From assembly GCA_002297005.1 (NCBI GenBank), contig DBIX01000050.1, positions 6,072 through 31,633 of the forward strand: a DNA stretch of 25,562 nt, in the 5' to 3' direction. A model generated the notes under the pieces. The model was not told the origin of the DNA. It did no database searches and saw nothing but the letters and a program-made list of their open reading frames with translations. Of this stretch, positions 8,856 through 16,395 are shown one piece after another (positions within the stretch are counted from its first letter, which is position 1; every line of letters starts with the position of its first letter). Source of the DNA: Cyanobacteria bacterium UBA791. Its GTDB lineage: Bacteria > Cyanobacteriota > Vampirovibrionia > Gastranaerophilales > Gastranaerophilaceae. The translations under genes and the position numbers were made by a program.

Positions 8856-9248
8856 TTATACTTTTTGATTTTGTTGAGCCTTTTTAGCTTTCTTATCATT
8901 TACAAAATCAATAGCTTTATCGACTAAAAATCCGACCCCTAAACCTATTACCGTCGCTCCAATTGTATTTAGAATAGTTGATGCTACTGCACCTTTTTTC
9001 ATATTTTTTAAGAAATTTTCGGCTGAAAAATCAGGTTTTTCAGTTTTAATCACATCAAGCAACCCACTTCCTGCTTGAGTCAAATTTTGTTTAGCAGTCA
9101 CATAATTCTTTACAGTTGAATAAGATGCAGCAAGACCAGTTGCAACACCAATACCAGTACCCACCATAGCACCCTTATTAGATTTAGTTTTTAAAAACGA
9201 TTGAACTTTAGGTTTATCACCATAATTTGCGACTAATGATATTCCCAT
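8856..9248 (-). CDS. Small glycine-zipper membrane protein, unknown function
   Basis: A 130-residue protein with two hydrophobic, glycine-rich segments. The first, at about 28-41, is GTGIGVATGLAAS-like; the second, at about 96-110, is TIGATVIGLGVGFLV-like. They are separated by a polar linker, and the protein ends in a Lys/Gln-rich tail. GxxxG spacing suggests tightly packed membrane helices. I recognise no named family. It is monocistronic between the shared terminator and the sigma-factor terminator. Confidence 0.75.
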   Translation of the reverse strand: MGISLVANYGDKPKVQSFLKTKSNKGAMVGTGIGVATGLAASYSTVKNYVTAKQNLTQAGSGLLDVIKTEKPDFSAENFLKNMKKGAVASTILNTIGATVIGLGVGFLVDKAIDFVNDKKAKKAQQNQKV

Positions 9249-9340
9249 AAGAATACACCTATAATTTACTACCTACACTAGATGTAAAAACCTTAAAGAA
9301 AAATTATTGCCAAAATTCATTAGTCGTTTTACAAACTTTT

Positions 9341-9371
9341 ACAAAATAAAAACCACTATTTCTAGTGGTTT
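9341..9371 (-). terminator. Rho-independent terminator of the sigma factor gene
   Basis: An 8-bp stem AAACCACT (9350-9357) with AGTGGTTT (9364-9371) and a 6-base loop; read on the minus strand it is followed by the T-rich TTTATTTTGT. It lies about 38 bases after the stop of the sigma factor gene. Confidence 0.75.
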
Positions 9372-9390
9372 AAAATTCTCTCTCTCTTTA

Positions 9391-9403
9391 ATAATACGTT
9401 CGA
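9391..9403. repeat. Left copy of a 13-bp inverted repeat flanking the sigma factor gene
   Basis: ATAATACGTTCGA here is the exact reverse complement of 10431-10443. The two copies bracket the sigma factor gene just outside its stop and upstream region. A repeat this short is near chance level in an AT-rich kilobase. Confidence 0.4.
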
Positions 9404-9408
9404 ATTGC

Positions 9409-10230
9409 CTACACAATCGATTTTCTATATCTATCAACACGTGTTTCTGAAAGAATATTTTTCAATTTCATAATTGCTTGTGCGTGCAATTGACAAACAC
9501 GTGATTCTGAAACCTCAATAGTTTCACCAATTTCTTTCAATGTCATGTTTTCGTGGTAGTAAAGAACCATAATCATACGTTCACGTTCAGGTAAACGTTG
9601 TAATGCTCTTTCAAGTTCTTTCTTAACGTCTTTTTCTTCCATTTCCTCATGTGGAGTTAAAGAACGAGTATCCTCGATGGTATCAATAATTTCCATACTA
9701 TCATCAGAAGAACCTCTCTTATCATAAATAGAACCAATTGAAGTATCTTCTGAAAGAATTTGGTTAACCTTATCAGGTTCAATACCTAAAAGTTCTCCGA
9801 CTTCTGTATTTGTTGCTGCACGACCGAATTTTTGACGCAATTCTTCTTGAGCTTGTTTAACGTCTTTAATTTTCTTTCTTGCACTTCTTGGTAAAAAGTC
9901 TTGAGAACGGATTTTATCAATAATATTACCTCTGATTCTCATAAGTGCATAAGTTTCAAATCTTGCACCTTTATCAGGGGTATATTTTTCAATGGCATCA
10001 ATAAGACCCTCAACGCCATAACTTGAAATATCTTCTTCTGCAAAAGTAATAGGCAAAGAAACTTTAACACGGTTTACAACGTATTTTGTTAAATAAATAT
10101 ATTGAACAATAAGAGTATCTCTGACTTTTTTGTTAGATTTGTCGGCAAAATACGTATGCCACAATCTTTCTAACTCTTCGTCAGGAAGTCTTTTTATGTT
10201 ATTGTAACCGTTATTAATTCCCTCTGTCAT
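9409..10230 (-). CDS. RNA polymerase sigma factor of the FliA/WhiG (sigma-28) family
   Basis: A 273-residue sigma factor that directs core RNA polymerase to an alternative promoter set. Region 2 includes the DISSYGVEGLIDAIEKYTP core-binding segment and the -10-recognising FETYALMRIRGNIIDKIR helix. Region 3 follows (KIKDVKQAQEELRQKFG). Region 4 has LPERERMIMVLYYHENMT and the helix-turn-helix LKEIGETIEVSESRVCQLHAQAI. This is the flagellar/sporulation-type sigma-70 group 3 pattern. In motile bacteria it controls late flagellar genes; no flagellar gene lies nearby, so its regulon is not evident. The gene ends in TAG and a hairpin terminator follows. No anti-sigma factor is seen beside it. Confidence 0.92.
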   Translation of the reverse strand: MTEGINNGYNNIKRLPDEELERLWHTYFADKSNKKVRDTLIVQYIYLTKYVVNRVKVSLPITFAEEDISSYGVEGLIDAIEKYTPDKGARFETYALMRIRGNIIDKIRSQDFLPRSARKKIKDVKQAQEELRQKFGRAATNTEVGELLGIEPDKVNQILSEDTSIGSIYDKRGSSDDSMEIIDTIEDTRSLTPHEEMEEKDVKKELERALQRLPERERMIMVLYYHENMTLKEIGETIEVSESRVCQLHAQAIMKLKNILSETRVDRYRKSIV

Positions 10231-10449
10231 CCCTTTATTATTCCAAAAAATAAATAACTTTAGTCTGTTAGATACTTCAATTATATAAAAACCTGATAAA
10301 ACAACATCGTTTATATGGATGAGATTATGTGAGCGAAATAATAATATCTCTTCGCTCGTGCCTCTGCTCGCTTGAATGAAAATGAGGCTTCCGTGCCTCT
10401 GCTAATGCTTCCGTGCTTAATCGCAAATAGTCGAACGTATTATACACAA
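10231..10449. repeat. Intergenic region with short hairpins and imperfect repeats
   Basis: No gene is visible. A hairpin forms from GAGCGAA (10331-10337) and TTCGCTC (10351-10357), and another from GAGGC (10384-10388) and GCCTC (10395-10399). The words GTGCCTCTGCT and GCTTCCGTGC each occur twice between 10357 and 10418, giving a GC-richer patch in an AT-rich setting. It may be a decayed repeat element or the 5' regulatory region of the sigma gene. Confidence 0.4.
10431..10443. repeat. Right copy of the 13-bp inverted repeat flanking the sigma factor gene
   Basis: TCGAACGTATTAT, the exact reverse complement of 9391-9403, 1,027 bases away, immediately beside the stop of the 100-aa minus-strand gene. 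Confidence 0.4.
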
Positions 10450-10752
10450 TTACTGTATTAGAGAGTAATCAAAATTTTCTATAGTAAGACCAGCTGGTGG
10501 TCCAAAATTGTTTCCTAATAATTTCATCAAACTATCTGTTGATAAATTATCATCATCTTTTTTGTCTTTTGTAGACGTATTTTCTATATCCATATCTAGC
10601 ATATCAATAGCATCATCAAAAGCTTGCTCAAAAGCCTCAGTTTGCTCTGCTTGAGATGTAGAATTTGCTCCACCAATATTATTTAGGGCAGAATTATTCG
10701 TTAGGGCAGGATTAATCAACAAATCCTTGTAATCGTCAATCATATTTGACAT
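10450..10752 (-). CDS. Acidic small protein of unknown function (100 aa)
   Basis: A 100-residue, Asn/Ser/Asp-rich protein without membrane segments, with an acidic middle (EAFEQAFDDAIDMLDMDIE around 40-58) and a short Gly-Pro-Pro motif near the end. It probably is a soluble, partly disordered protein. I recognise no family. The start is uncertain: a GAGG-like site lies unusually far upstream, and an in-frame Met at residue 4 is an alternative. It is divergent from the rfb operon and may share its control region. Confidence 0.6.
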   Translation of the reverse strand: MSNMIDDYKDLLINPALTNNSALNNIGGANSTSQAEQTEAFEQAFDDAIDMLDMDIENTSTKDKKDDDNLSTDSLMKLLGNNFGPPAGLTIENFDYSLIQ

Positions 10753-10845
10753 AGTGTAATTTTATAAAAACCTCATTGCTATTTACAATTCTATTTTTAT
10801 CAAGATAACAATTAATTCACATCCTACAATTAATGTATATTTTAC

Positions 10846-10874
10846 TTGATTATTAGCATGGGTTTAGTTATAAT
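10846..10874 (+). promoter_or_regulatory. Sigma-70-type promoter of the nucleotide-sugar operon
   Basis: TTGATT (10846-10851), exactly 17 bases, then TATAAT (10869-10874). The expected transcription start near 10,881 leaves a short leader with AAAAGGAAG just before the rfbC ATG at 10,900. The promoter shows that a longer in-frame reading from the TTG at 10,846 is not the true start of rfbC. Confidence 0.8.
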
Positions 10875-10899
10875 AATCACAATAAAAGGAAGTATTAAT

Positions 10900-11439
10900 A
10901 TGCCATTTACATTTGAAAAACAATCTATTGAAGACGTAATCCTTGTAACACCTAAAGTTTTCGGTGATAACAGAGGATTTTTTATGGAAACTTATAAAAA
11001 ATCAGATTTTGAAGCTAACGGTATTATGGGCGAATTTAATCAAGATAACCATTCAAAATCATCAAAAGGTGTTCTTAGAGGTTTGCATTACCAAGAACAA
11101 CCTTATTCTCAAGCAAAAATTGTAAGATGCTTAAAAGGTAGAATTTACGATGTTGCAGTTGATATTAGAAAAGGTTCTAAAACTTTTGGCAAATATGTAA
11201 AAGTAGAACTTTCAGAAGATAACAAAAAAATGTTATACATTCCAAAAGAATTTGCACACGGCTTTGTAGCATTAACTGATGAAGTTGAAATTGCATACAA
11301 AACTCAAGGCGAATATCATCCAGAAGCCGATAGAGGCGTTATGTGGAATGATAAAGATATTAATATTGATTGGGAAATCGATTTTGAACCAATCCTTTCA
11401 GAAAAAGATAAAAAACATCCAACATTAAGCGAAATATAA
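10900..11439 (+). CDS. rfbC: dTDP-4-dehydrorhamnose 3,5-epimerase
   Basis: Third step of dTDP-L-rhamnose synthesis: double epimerisation at C3 and C5 of the 4-keto-6-deoxy sugar. From the ATG at 10,900 the protein has 179 residues, the usual RmlC size, beginning MPFTFEKQS. The catalytic His is His63 in RGLHYQ, and the cupin core continues with IPKEFAHGF (His120) and Tyr133. I chose this start because AAAAGGAAG is well spaced before it and the promoter occupies the upstream extension. It is the first gene of a plus-strand operon with rfbB, rfbD and rfbA. Confidence 0.96.
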   Translation: MPFTFEKQSIEDVILVTPKVFGDNRGFFMETYKKSDFEANGIMGEFNQDNHSKSSKGVLRGLHYQEQPYSQAKIVRCLKGRIYDVAVDIRKGSKTFGKYVKVELSEDNKKMLYIPKEFAHGFVALTDEVEIAYKTQGEYHPEADRGVMWNDKDINIDWEIDFEPILSEKDKKHPTLSEI

Positions 11440-11465
11440 ATATTAAGTATAGGAGAAAATAAAGA

Positions 11466-12446
11466 ATGAAATTATTAGTTACAGGTGGTGCAGGATTTAT
11501 CGGAAGTTGTTTTGTAAGACACATCCTAAATACATACTCTGATTACAAAGTAGTAAACCTTGATGCACTTACATATTGTGGTAATTTAGAAAACTTAAAC
11601 GACGTTAAAGATAATCCAAATTATACATTTGTTCACGGCAACATCTGTGACCACGATTTAGTTAGAGATATTATTAAAGACGTTGATTGTGTTGTAAACT
11701 TTGCAGCAGAATCACACGTTGACAATTCAATCAAACACCCTGAAATCTTTGTAGAAACAAACGTTCAAGGTACATTGAATTTATTACAAGCTTGTAAAGA
11801 ATTAGGTATCGAAAGATACTTACAAGTTGGTACAGATGAAGTTTATGGTTCTTTAGGTAAAACAGGTTATTTCTATGAAACAACACCTATTCAACCAAAT
11901 TCACCATACTCAGCATCTAAAGCAAGTGCTGACTTATTAGTTAGAGCATACTATGAAACATACAAATTACCAGTATTAAATACTCGTTGTTCTAACAACT
12001 ATGGTCCATACCAATATCCAGAAAAATTAATTCCATTCTTCATTTCACAATTATTAAAAGGTGAAAAAGTTCCTGTATATGGTGATGGATTAAACGTAAG
12101 AGATTGGTTATACGTATACGACCATTGTAAAGCTATTGATGTAGTTCTTCACAAAGGTAGAGTTGGCGAAGTTTACAACATCGGCGGACACAACGAAAAA
12201 ACAAATATGGAAATCACTCACTTAATTCTAGATGCAATGGGTAAAGACGAATCTTCTATCAAATATGTTGAAGATAGATTAGGTCACGACAGACGTTACG
12301 CTATTGCTAACGATAAAATCCAATCAGAATTAGGTTGGGAACCATCAGTAACATTTGAAGAAGGTATCAAATTAACAATCGATTGGTATTTAAACAACCA
12401 AGATTGGATTAAATCAATCGAAGATAAGAAAGCGAGCTTAGTATAA
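11466..12446 (+). CDS. rfbB: dTDP-glucose 4,6-dehydratase
   Basis: Extended short-chain dehydrogenase, 326 residues, converting dTDP-glucose to dTDP-4-keto-6-deoxyglucose with tightly bound NAD+. The nucleotide-binding GGAGFIG motif starts at residue 7. The TDEVYG segment at 123-128 contains the Asp-Glu pair that performs dehydration, and the YxxxK pair is Tyr148/Lys152 (YSASK). A good AGGAGAA site precedes the ATG. The stop codon and the rfbD start overlap (TAATG), consistent with coupled translation. Confidence 0.97.
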   Translation: MKLLVTGGAGFIGSCFVRHILNTYSDYKVVNLDALTYCGNLENLNDVKDNPNYTFVHGNICDHDLVRDIIKDVDCVVNFAAESHVDNSIKHPEIFVETNVQGTLNLLQACKELGIERYLQVGTDEVYGSLGKTGYFYETTPIQPNSPYSASKASADLLVRAYYETYKLPVLNTRCSNNYGPYQYPEKLIPFFISQLLKGEKVPVYGDGLNVRDWLYVYDHCKAIDVVLHKGRVGEVYNIGGHNEKTNMEITHLILDAMGKDESSIKYVEDRLGHDRRYAIANDKIQSELGWEPSVTFEEGIKLTIDWYLNNQDWIKSIEDKKASLV

Positions 12447-13267
12447 TGAAGATTCTTGTTACTGGTGCAAAAGGTATGCTAGGACAAGATTTGTGTCCTG
12501 TTTTAGAAGACGAAGATTTTGAAGTTGTAGAAACAGATATTCATAATCTTGATATAACAGATATTAATCAAGTTGAAAAAATGATTGAAAGTGAAAAACC
12601 TGATATGGTGATTCATTGTGCTGGATATACAAATGTTGATTTAGCAGAATCTGAACCTGAAAAAGCATCTAAAATCAACGGTTTAGGCACAGAAAACCTT
12701 GCTAAAGTTTGTGGCAAAAATGATATTACAATGATTTATATCTCAACAGATTACGTTTTTGACGGGACAAAAACAGAGCCTTATAAACCAACTGATGAAC
12801 CAAATCCACAAAGTGTTTATGGCAAAACTAAAAGAGATGGCGAAATTGCTGTTCAAAAATATTGCGATAAGTACTACATCACAAGAACAAGCTGGTTATA
12901 CGGTCATCACGGCAAAAACTTTGTAGAAACAATGATTTCTATTTCACAAAATCCAGAAGTAAAAGTTGTAAATGACCAAACAGGTTGCCCAACTTGGACA
13001 ATGGAATTGTGCAACGGCATTGTTAAATTAATCAATGAAGAAGCACCTTATGGCATTTATCAAGTTTGTGGGTCAGAACCAACAACTTGGTATGATTTTG
13101 CAAAAGAAATTTATAAACTAATGAAATTGGACGTAAATTTAAAACCTTGCAAAACAGAAGAATTTCCACGACCAGCAAAAAGACCAACATATTCAGCAAT
13201 GGACAACAACGGCATTTGCAGAAATTGGAAATTGGCACTAAAAGATTATTTAAAATTGAGAGATTAA
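12446..13267 (+). CDS. rfbD: dTDP-4-dehydrorhamnose reductase
   Basis: Last step of dTDP-L-rhamnose synthesis, an NAD(P)H-dependent reduction. It has 273 residues with the Rossmann motif VTGAKGMLG at 5-13, STDYVFDG at about 100-107 and the YxxxK pair Tyr125/Lys129 (YGKTK), all typical of RmlD. It starts at the A that closes the rfbB stop codon. It completes the rhamnose pathway with rfbA, rfbB and rfbC in this operon. Confidence 0.96.
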   Translation: MKILVTGAKGMLGQDLCPVLEDEDFEVVETDIHNLDITDINQVEKMIESEKPDMVIHCAGYTNVDLAESEPEKASKINGLGTENLAKVCGKNDITMIYISTDYVFDGTKTEPYKPTDEPNPQSVYGKTKRDGEIAVQKYCDKYYITRTSWLYGHHGKNFVETMISISQNPEVKVVNDQTGCPTWTMELCNGIVKLINEEAPYGIYQVCGSEPTTWYDFAKEIYKLMKLDVNLKPCKTEEFPRPAKRPTYSAMDNNGICRNWKLALKDYLKLRD

Positions 13268-13303
13268 CTTTTAAATAAATCTTATTTGGAGTAAACTTTT
13301 TGT

Positions 13304-13660
13304 ATGTTTTTTAAAAAATATAAAAATCACTATAGCTTAAACTTTTTTGCAGCTTGTGGCTGGATAAATCTTTTTGGATTTTTAACTTCTTATCTAGGTC
13401 AACTTATTGCAGAACTGTTTGAAAGAAACGAATCTTTAGATGCTATTGTTCCATCTTTAATCAGTATTAACTGGTTTTTCGTGATTTATGCTACCGTGAC
13501 ATTTTTTATATTTATGATTGAAAACTTTTACGAAATAAAAATAAACAATGCAAAATTTTTGAATAATATTTTTATGGACATATTGAGAGTTTTAGGAACT
13601 ATTCTAGCTTCAATACCATTCTTTTTATTGTTTGCTGCATTTTTATTTTTAAAATTTTAA
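13304..13660 (+). CDS. Small integral membrane protein in the rfb operon, unknown
   Basis: A 118-residue protein with three or more hydrophobic segments: about 12-35, 51-72 and 92-116, with basic residues at the N-terminus (FFKKYKNHY). I recognise no family. It sits between rfbD and rfbA, so it may be linked to polysaccharide export or membrane assembly, but that rests only on position. Confidence 0.72.
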   Translation: MFFKKYKNHYSLNFFAACGWINLFGFLTSYLGQLIAELFERNESLDAIVPSLISINWFFVIYATVTFFIFMIENFYEIKINNAKFLNNIFMDILRVLGTILASIPFFLLFAAFLFLKF

Positions 13661-13687
13661 TAACTAAAAAGAGAGGAAAACTAATTT

Positions 13688-13731
13688 ATGAAAGGTATAA
13701 TATTAGCAGGTGGAGCTGGAACTAGACTTTA
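13688..13731 (+). repeat. 44-bp direct repeat, copy 1 (start of first rfbA)
   Basis: Bases 13,688-13,731 are identical to 15,516-15,559. They encode the start of the nucleotidyltransferase loop in both paralogues and lie 1,828 bases apart, enclosing the rest of rfbA and the decarboxylase gene. Confidence 0.9.
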
Positions 13732-14566
13732 TCCAAGCACTATGGTTGTATCAAAACAATTATTACCAATTTATGATAAACCAATGATTTATCACCCTAT
13801 TTCTGTATTAATGCTTGCAGGGATTAGAGATATTTTAATCATCTCAACACCAAAAGATTTACCAAACTTTGAAAAACTTTTAGGTGACGGTTCTCAATTT
13901 GGTTTAAGATTTCAATACAAAGAACAACCAAGCCCAGACGGACTTGCTCAAGCTTTCATATTAGGTGAAGAATTTATTGGAGATGACTCTGTTGCACTTA
14001 TTTTAGGTGATAACATTTTCTATGGTCCAAGATTCTCAGGCACATTGAAATACACAGCAAAACAAACTCAAAAAGAGGGTGGTGCAACAGTATTTGCATA
14101 CCACGTAAAAGACCCTCAAAGATTTGGTGTTGCTGAATTTGATAAAAAAGGTAAAGTATTATCTCTAGAAGAAAAACCAAAAGAACCTAAATCTAATTAC
14201 GCTGTAACAGGTTTATATTTCTATGATAACAAGGTTGTAGAATATGCTAAAAACTTAAAACCATCTGCAAGAGGCGAACTAGAAATTACAGATTTGAACA
14301 AAATCTATCTTGAACAAGGCAAATTAAATTGCGAAGTTCTATCAAGAGGTTTTGCTTGGCTTGATACAGGAACTCACGCTTCACTTCTTCAAGCTGGACA
14401 ATATATTCAAACTATTGAAGAAAACCAAGGTATCAAAATTGCTTGTCTTGAAGAAATTGCATACAGAATGAAATTTGTATCAAGAGAACACTTGAGAAAA
14501 CAAGTTGAACAATATAAAAATAATGAATATTACGATTATATTAAACGCCTAATTGAAGCAGAATAG
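13688..14566 (+). CDS. rfbA: Glucose-1-phosphate thymidylyltransferase
   Basis: First step of dTDP-L-rhamnose synthesis: dTTP plus glucose-1-phosphate gives dTDP-glucose. It has 292 residues with all canonical RmlA elements: the GGAGTRLYP loop at 8-16, SKQLLPIYDKP at 22-32 with catalytic Lys23, EQPSPDGLAQA at 79-89 for base recognition, LGDNIFYG with the metal-binding Asp108, and WLDTGTH near the end of the catalytic domain. GAGAGGAAAA precedes the ATG. The gene ends in TAG, confirming TAG as a stop on this side of the junction. The first 44 bases are identical to those of the second rfbA downstream. Confidence 0.96.
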   Translation: MKGIILAGGAGTRLYPSTMVVSKQLLPIYDKPMIYHPISVLMLAGIRDILIISTPKDLPNFEKLLGDGSQFGLRFQYKEQPSPDGLAQAFILGEEFIGDDSVALILGDNIFYGPRFSGTLKYTAKQTQKEGGATVFAYHVKDPQRFGVAEFDKKGKVLSLEEKPKEPKSNYAVTGLYFYDNKVVEYAKNLKPSARGELEITDLNKIYLEQGKLNCEVLSRGFAWLDTGTHASLLQAGQYIQTIEENQGIKIACLEEIAYRMKFVSREHLRKQVEQYKNNEYYDYIKRLIEAE

Positions 14567-14574
14567 AGGACAAG

Positions 14575-15519
14575 TTGAAAAGAATTTTAATTACAGGCGG
14601 TGCAGGATTTATAGGAAGTCACTTATGCGAAAGATTAATAAATGACGGAAATGATGTTATTTGTTTGGATAACTTTTTTACAGGTTCAAAAGACAATATT
14701 AGACACCTTATCGGTAACGACCACTTTGAACTTGTAAGACACGATATTACTAGAGAATACGTGGCAGAAGTTGACCAAATTTATAATCTAGCTTGCCCAG
14801 CAAGCCCTGTAAGTTATCAATATAATCCTATCAAAACTATTGAAACTTCAGTTCTTGGTGTAACTCACATGTTAAACTTGGCAATTCCTTGTCAGGCAAG
14901 AATTTTACAAGCCTCAACAAGTGAAGTTTATGGTGATCCCACAGTACATCCTCAAGTAGAAAGTTATTGGGGAAATGTAAACCCTATCGGCATTAGAAGT
15001 TGTTACGATGAGGGTAAACGTTGTGCTGAAACCTTGATGATGGATTATCATCGTCAAAAAGGTGTTGATATTAGAATAATCAGAATTTTCAATACTTATG
15101 GTCCAAATATGGACATCAATGACGGTAGAGTAGTTTCTAATTTTATTGTACAAGCTTTAAAAAATGAAGATATAACTATTTATGGTGATGGCTCTCAAAC
15201 TCGCTCATTCTGCTACGTTTCAGACCTTATCGAGGGTATGATTAAAATGATGAATAACGAGGAAGATTTCATTGGACCTGTAAACCTTGGAAATCCGTCT
15301 GAAAGAAGTATTTTAGATTTTGCGAAAATGATTATAGAAATGACAAATTCTAAATCAAAAATTATTTATAAACCTCTTCCAAGTGATGACCCTATTCAAA
15401 GAAAACCTGATATTTCACTTGCGAAAGAAAAATTAAACTGGCAACCAACAGTAGATATAAAAGAGGGTATTTCAAAAACAATTGAATACTTTGATAAAAA
15501 ATTAAAGGAGAATAAATGA
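14575..15519 (+). CDS. UDP-glucuronic acid decarboxylase (UDP-xylose synthase)
   Basis: Extended short-chain dehydrogenase that oxidises and decarboxylates UDP-glucuronate to UDP-xylose using bound NAD+. It has 314 residues: GGAGFIGSHL at 8-17, the STSEVYG segment at 114-120 with the active-site Ser/Glu, YDEGKR with Tyr144/Lys148, and a late Arg in QRKPDIS. The YDEGKR and NTYGPNM motifs are characteristic of UXS rather than of rfbB or GalE. It starts with TTG, preceded closely by GAGGA; no ATG is suitably placed. Its TGA overlaps the ATG of the next gene (ATGA). No UDP-glucose dehydrogenase, the previous step, is in the window. Confidence 0.92.
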   Translation: MKRILITGGAGFIGSHLCERLINDGNDVICLDNFFTGSKDNIRHLIGNDHFELVRHDITREYVAEVDQIYNLACPASPVSYQYNPIKTIETSVLGVTHMLNLAIPCQARILQASTSEVYGDPTVHPQVESYWGNVNPIGIRSCYDEGKRCAETLMMDYHRQKGVDIRIIRIFNTYGPNMDINDGRVVSNFIVQALKNEDITIYGDGSQTRSFCYVSDLIEGMIKMMNNEEDFIGPVNLGNPSERSILDFAKMIIEMTNSKSKIIYKPLPSDDPIQRKPDISLAKEKLNWQPTVDIKEGISKTIEYFDKKLKENK

Positions 15520-15559
15520 AAGGTATAATATTAGCAGGTGGAGCTGGAACTAGACTTTA
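15516..15559 (+). repeat. 44-bp direct repeat, copy 2 (start of second rfbA)
   Basis: Exact copy of 13,688-13,731. Further near-identical blocks occur at the LGDNIFYG and AVTGLYFYD coding regions of both genes, so the paralogues share long DNA tracts despite divergence elsewhere. Confidence 0.9.
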
Positions 15560-16388
15560 CCCAGCATCTTTGCCAATATCAAAAATTTTACTAACAATAT
15601 ACAATAAACCAATGATTTATTATCCATTGTCAACTTTTTTGAGAGCCGGAATAAAAGATATTCTTATCATCACAAACGAAGCTGACTATGAGAATTTTAG
15701 AAAACTTTTAGGCGATGGCTCACAATTTGGTATAAATATCAAATACAGAATACAATACGTGCAAAAAGGTATTGCAGATGCCTTCTTAATTGGTGAAGAT
15801 TTTATTGAAAAAGATTCTGTTGCACTTATTTTAGGTGATAATATTTTCTACGGCAAAGATTTTGGTCAATTAATGAAGAATGCTATCGCTAAAAACGAGG
15901 GTGCAACTGTGTTTGGATACAAAGTTCCTGACCCTGAAAGATTTGGCGTTGTAGAATTTGACGAAAATCAAAAGGCAATTTCACTAGAAGAAAAACCTCA
16001 AAATCCAAAATCAAACTATGCAGTAACAGGTTTGTATTTCTATGATAGTAACGTTTGCAAGTATGCAAAAGAACTTAAACCATCTGCTAGAGGTGAATTA
16101 GAAATTACTGATTTAAATAAAATTTATCTTAAAAAAGGAAAACTTAATGTTGAACTTTTAGGCGAAGACTTTGAATGGCTTGATACAGGAACACACGATT
16201 CTATGTTAGAAGCTTCAAATTACGTTCAACAAGAAGAGGTTAAAGGTAATTCTATTGGCTGTATTGAAGAAATAGCTTACAAAGAGGGCTTTATCACAGC
16301 AAAAGATTTATGGAAAAACTTAGAAAAATACGGCGACAAAAATGAATATTATAACAACATAAAAAAATTACTTGTTGCAACAAAATAA
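15516..16388 (+). CDS. Divergent RmlA-like nucleotidyltransferase (second rfbA paralogue)
   Basis: A 290-residue sugar-1-phosphate nucleotidyltransferase clearly paralogous to the rfbA upstream. The catalytic frame is kept: GGAGTRLYP at 8-16, Lys23, LGDNIFYG with Asp108 and WLDTGTH. Key base- and sugar-pocket positions differ: Gln24 is Ile, Pro27 is Thr, Asp30 is Asn, and the EQPSPDGLAQA stretch is replaced by IQYVQKGIADA. The substrate may therefore not be dTTP and glucose-1-phosphate. Its start overlaps the decarboxylase stop by 4 bases. It is the last bacterial gene; its final codons run into the chimeric junction, so the last few residues could be affected, although the length matches the paralogue. 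Confidence 0.85.
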   Translation: MKGIILAGGAGTRLYPASLPISKILLTIYNKPMIYYPLSTFLRAGIKDILIITNEADYENFRKLLGDGSQFGINIKYRIQYVQKGIADAFLIGEDFIEKDSVALILGDNIFYGKDFGQLMKNAIAKNEGATVFGYKVPDPERFGVVEFDENQKAISLEEKPQNPKSNYAVTGLYFYDSNVCKYAKELKPSARGELEITDLNKIYLKKGKLNVELLGEDFEWLDTGTHDSMLEASNYVQQEEVKGNSIGCIEEIAYKEGFITAKDLWKNLEKYGDKNEYYNNIKKLLVATK

Positions 16389-16395
16389 AATAAAT
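16372..16395. other. Chimeric junction between bacterial and phage DNA
   Basis: The last codons and TAA of the second rfbA merge into an A/T-rich tract that continues as the N-terminal region of a phage GIY-YIG ORF. To the left TAG is a stop codon; to the right TAG is sense in every gene. The endonuclease lacks its first motif, and the intron 5' half and capsid 5' exon are absent. A join of this kind through low-complexity overlap is most simply an assembly error. Confidence 0.8.

Noticed and set aside
10357..10418. Possible CRISPR-like repeats upstream of the sigma gene
   Set aside because: The repeated words are only 10-11 bases, irregularly spaced and partly overlapping; there are no constant spacers and no cas genes.
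10846..10899. Extended rfbC start at TTG 10846
   Set aside because: The extension lies on the -35 and -10 boxes; the ATG at 10900 has a good ribosome-binding site and matches the usual RmlC N-terminus.
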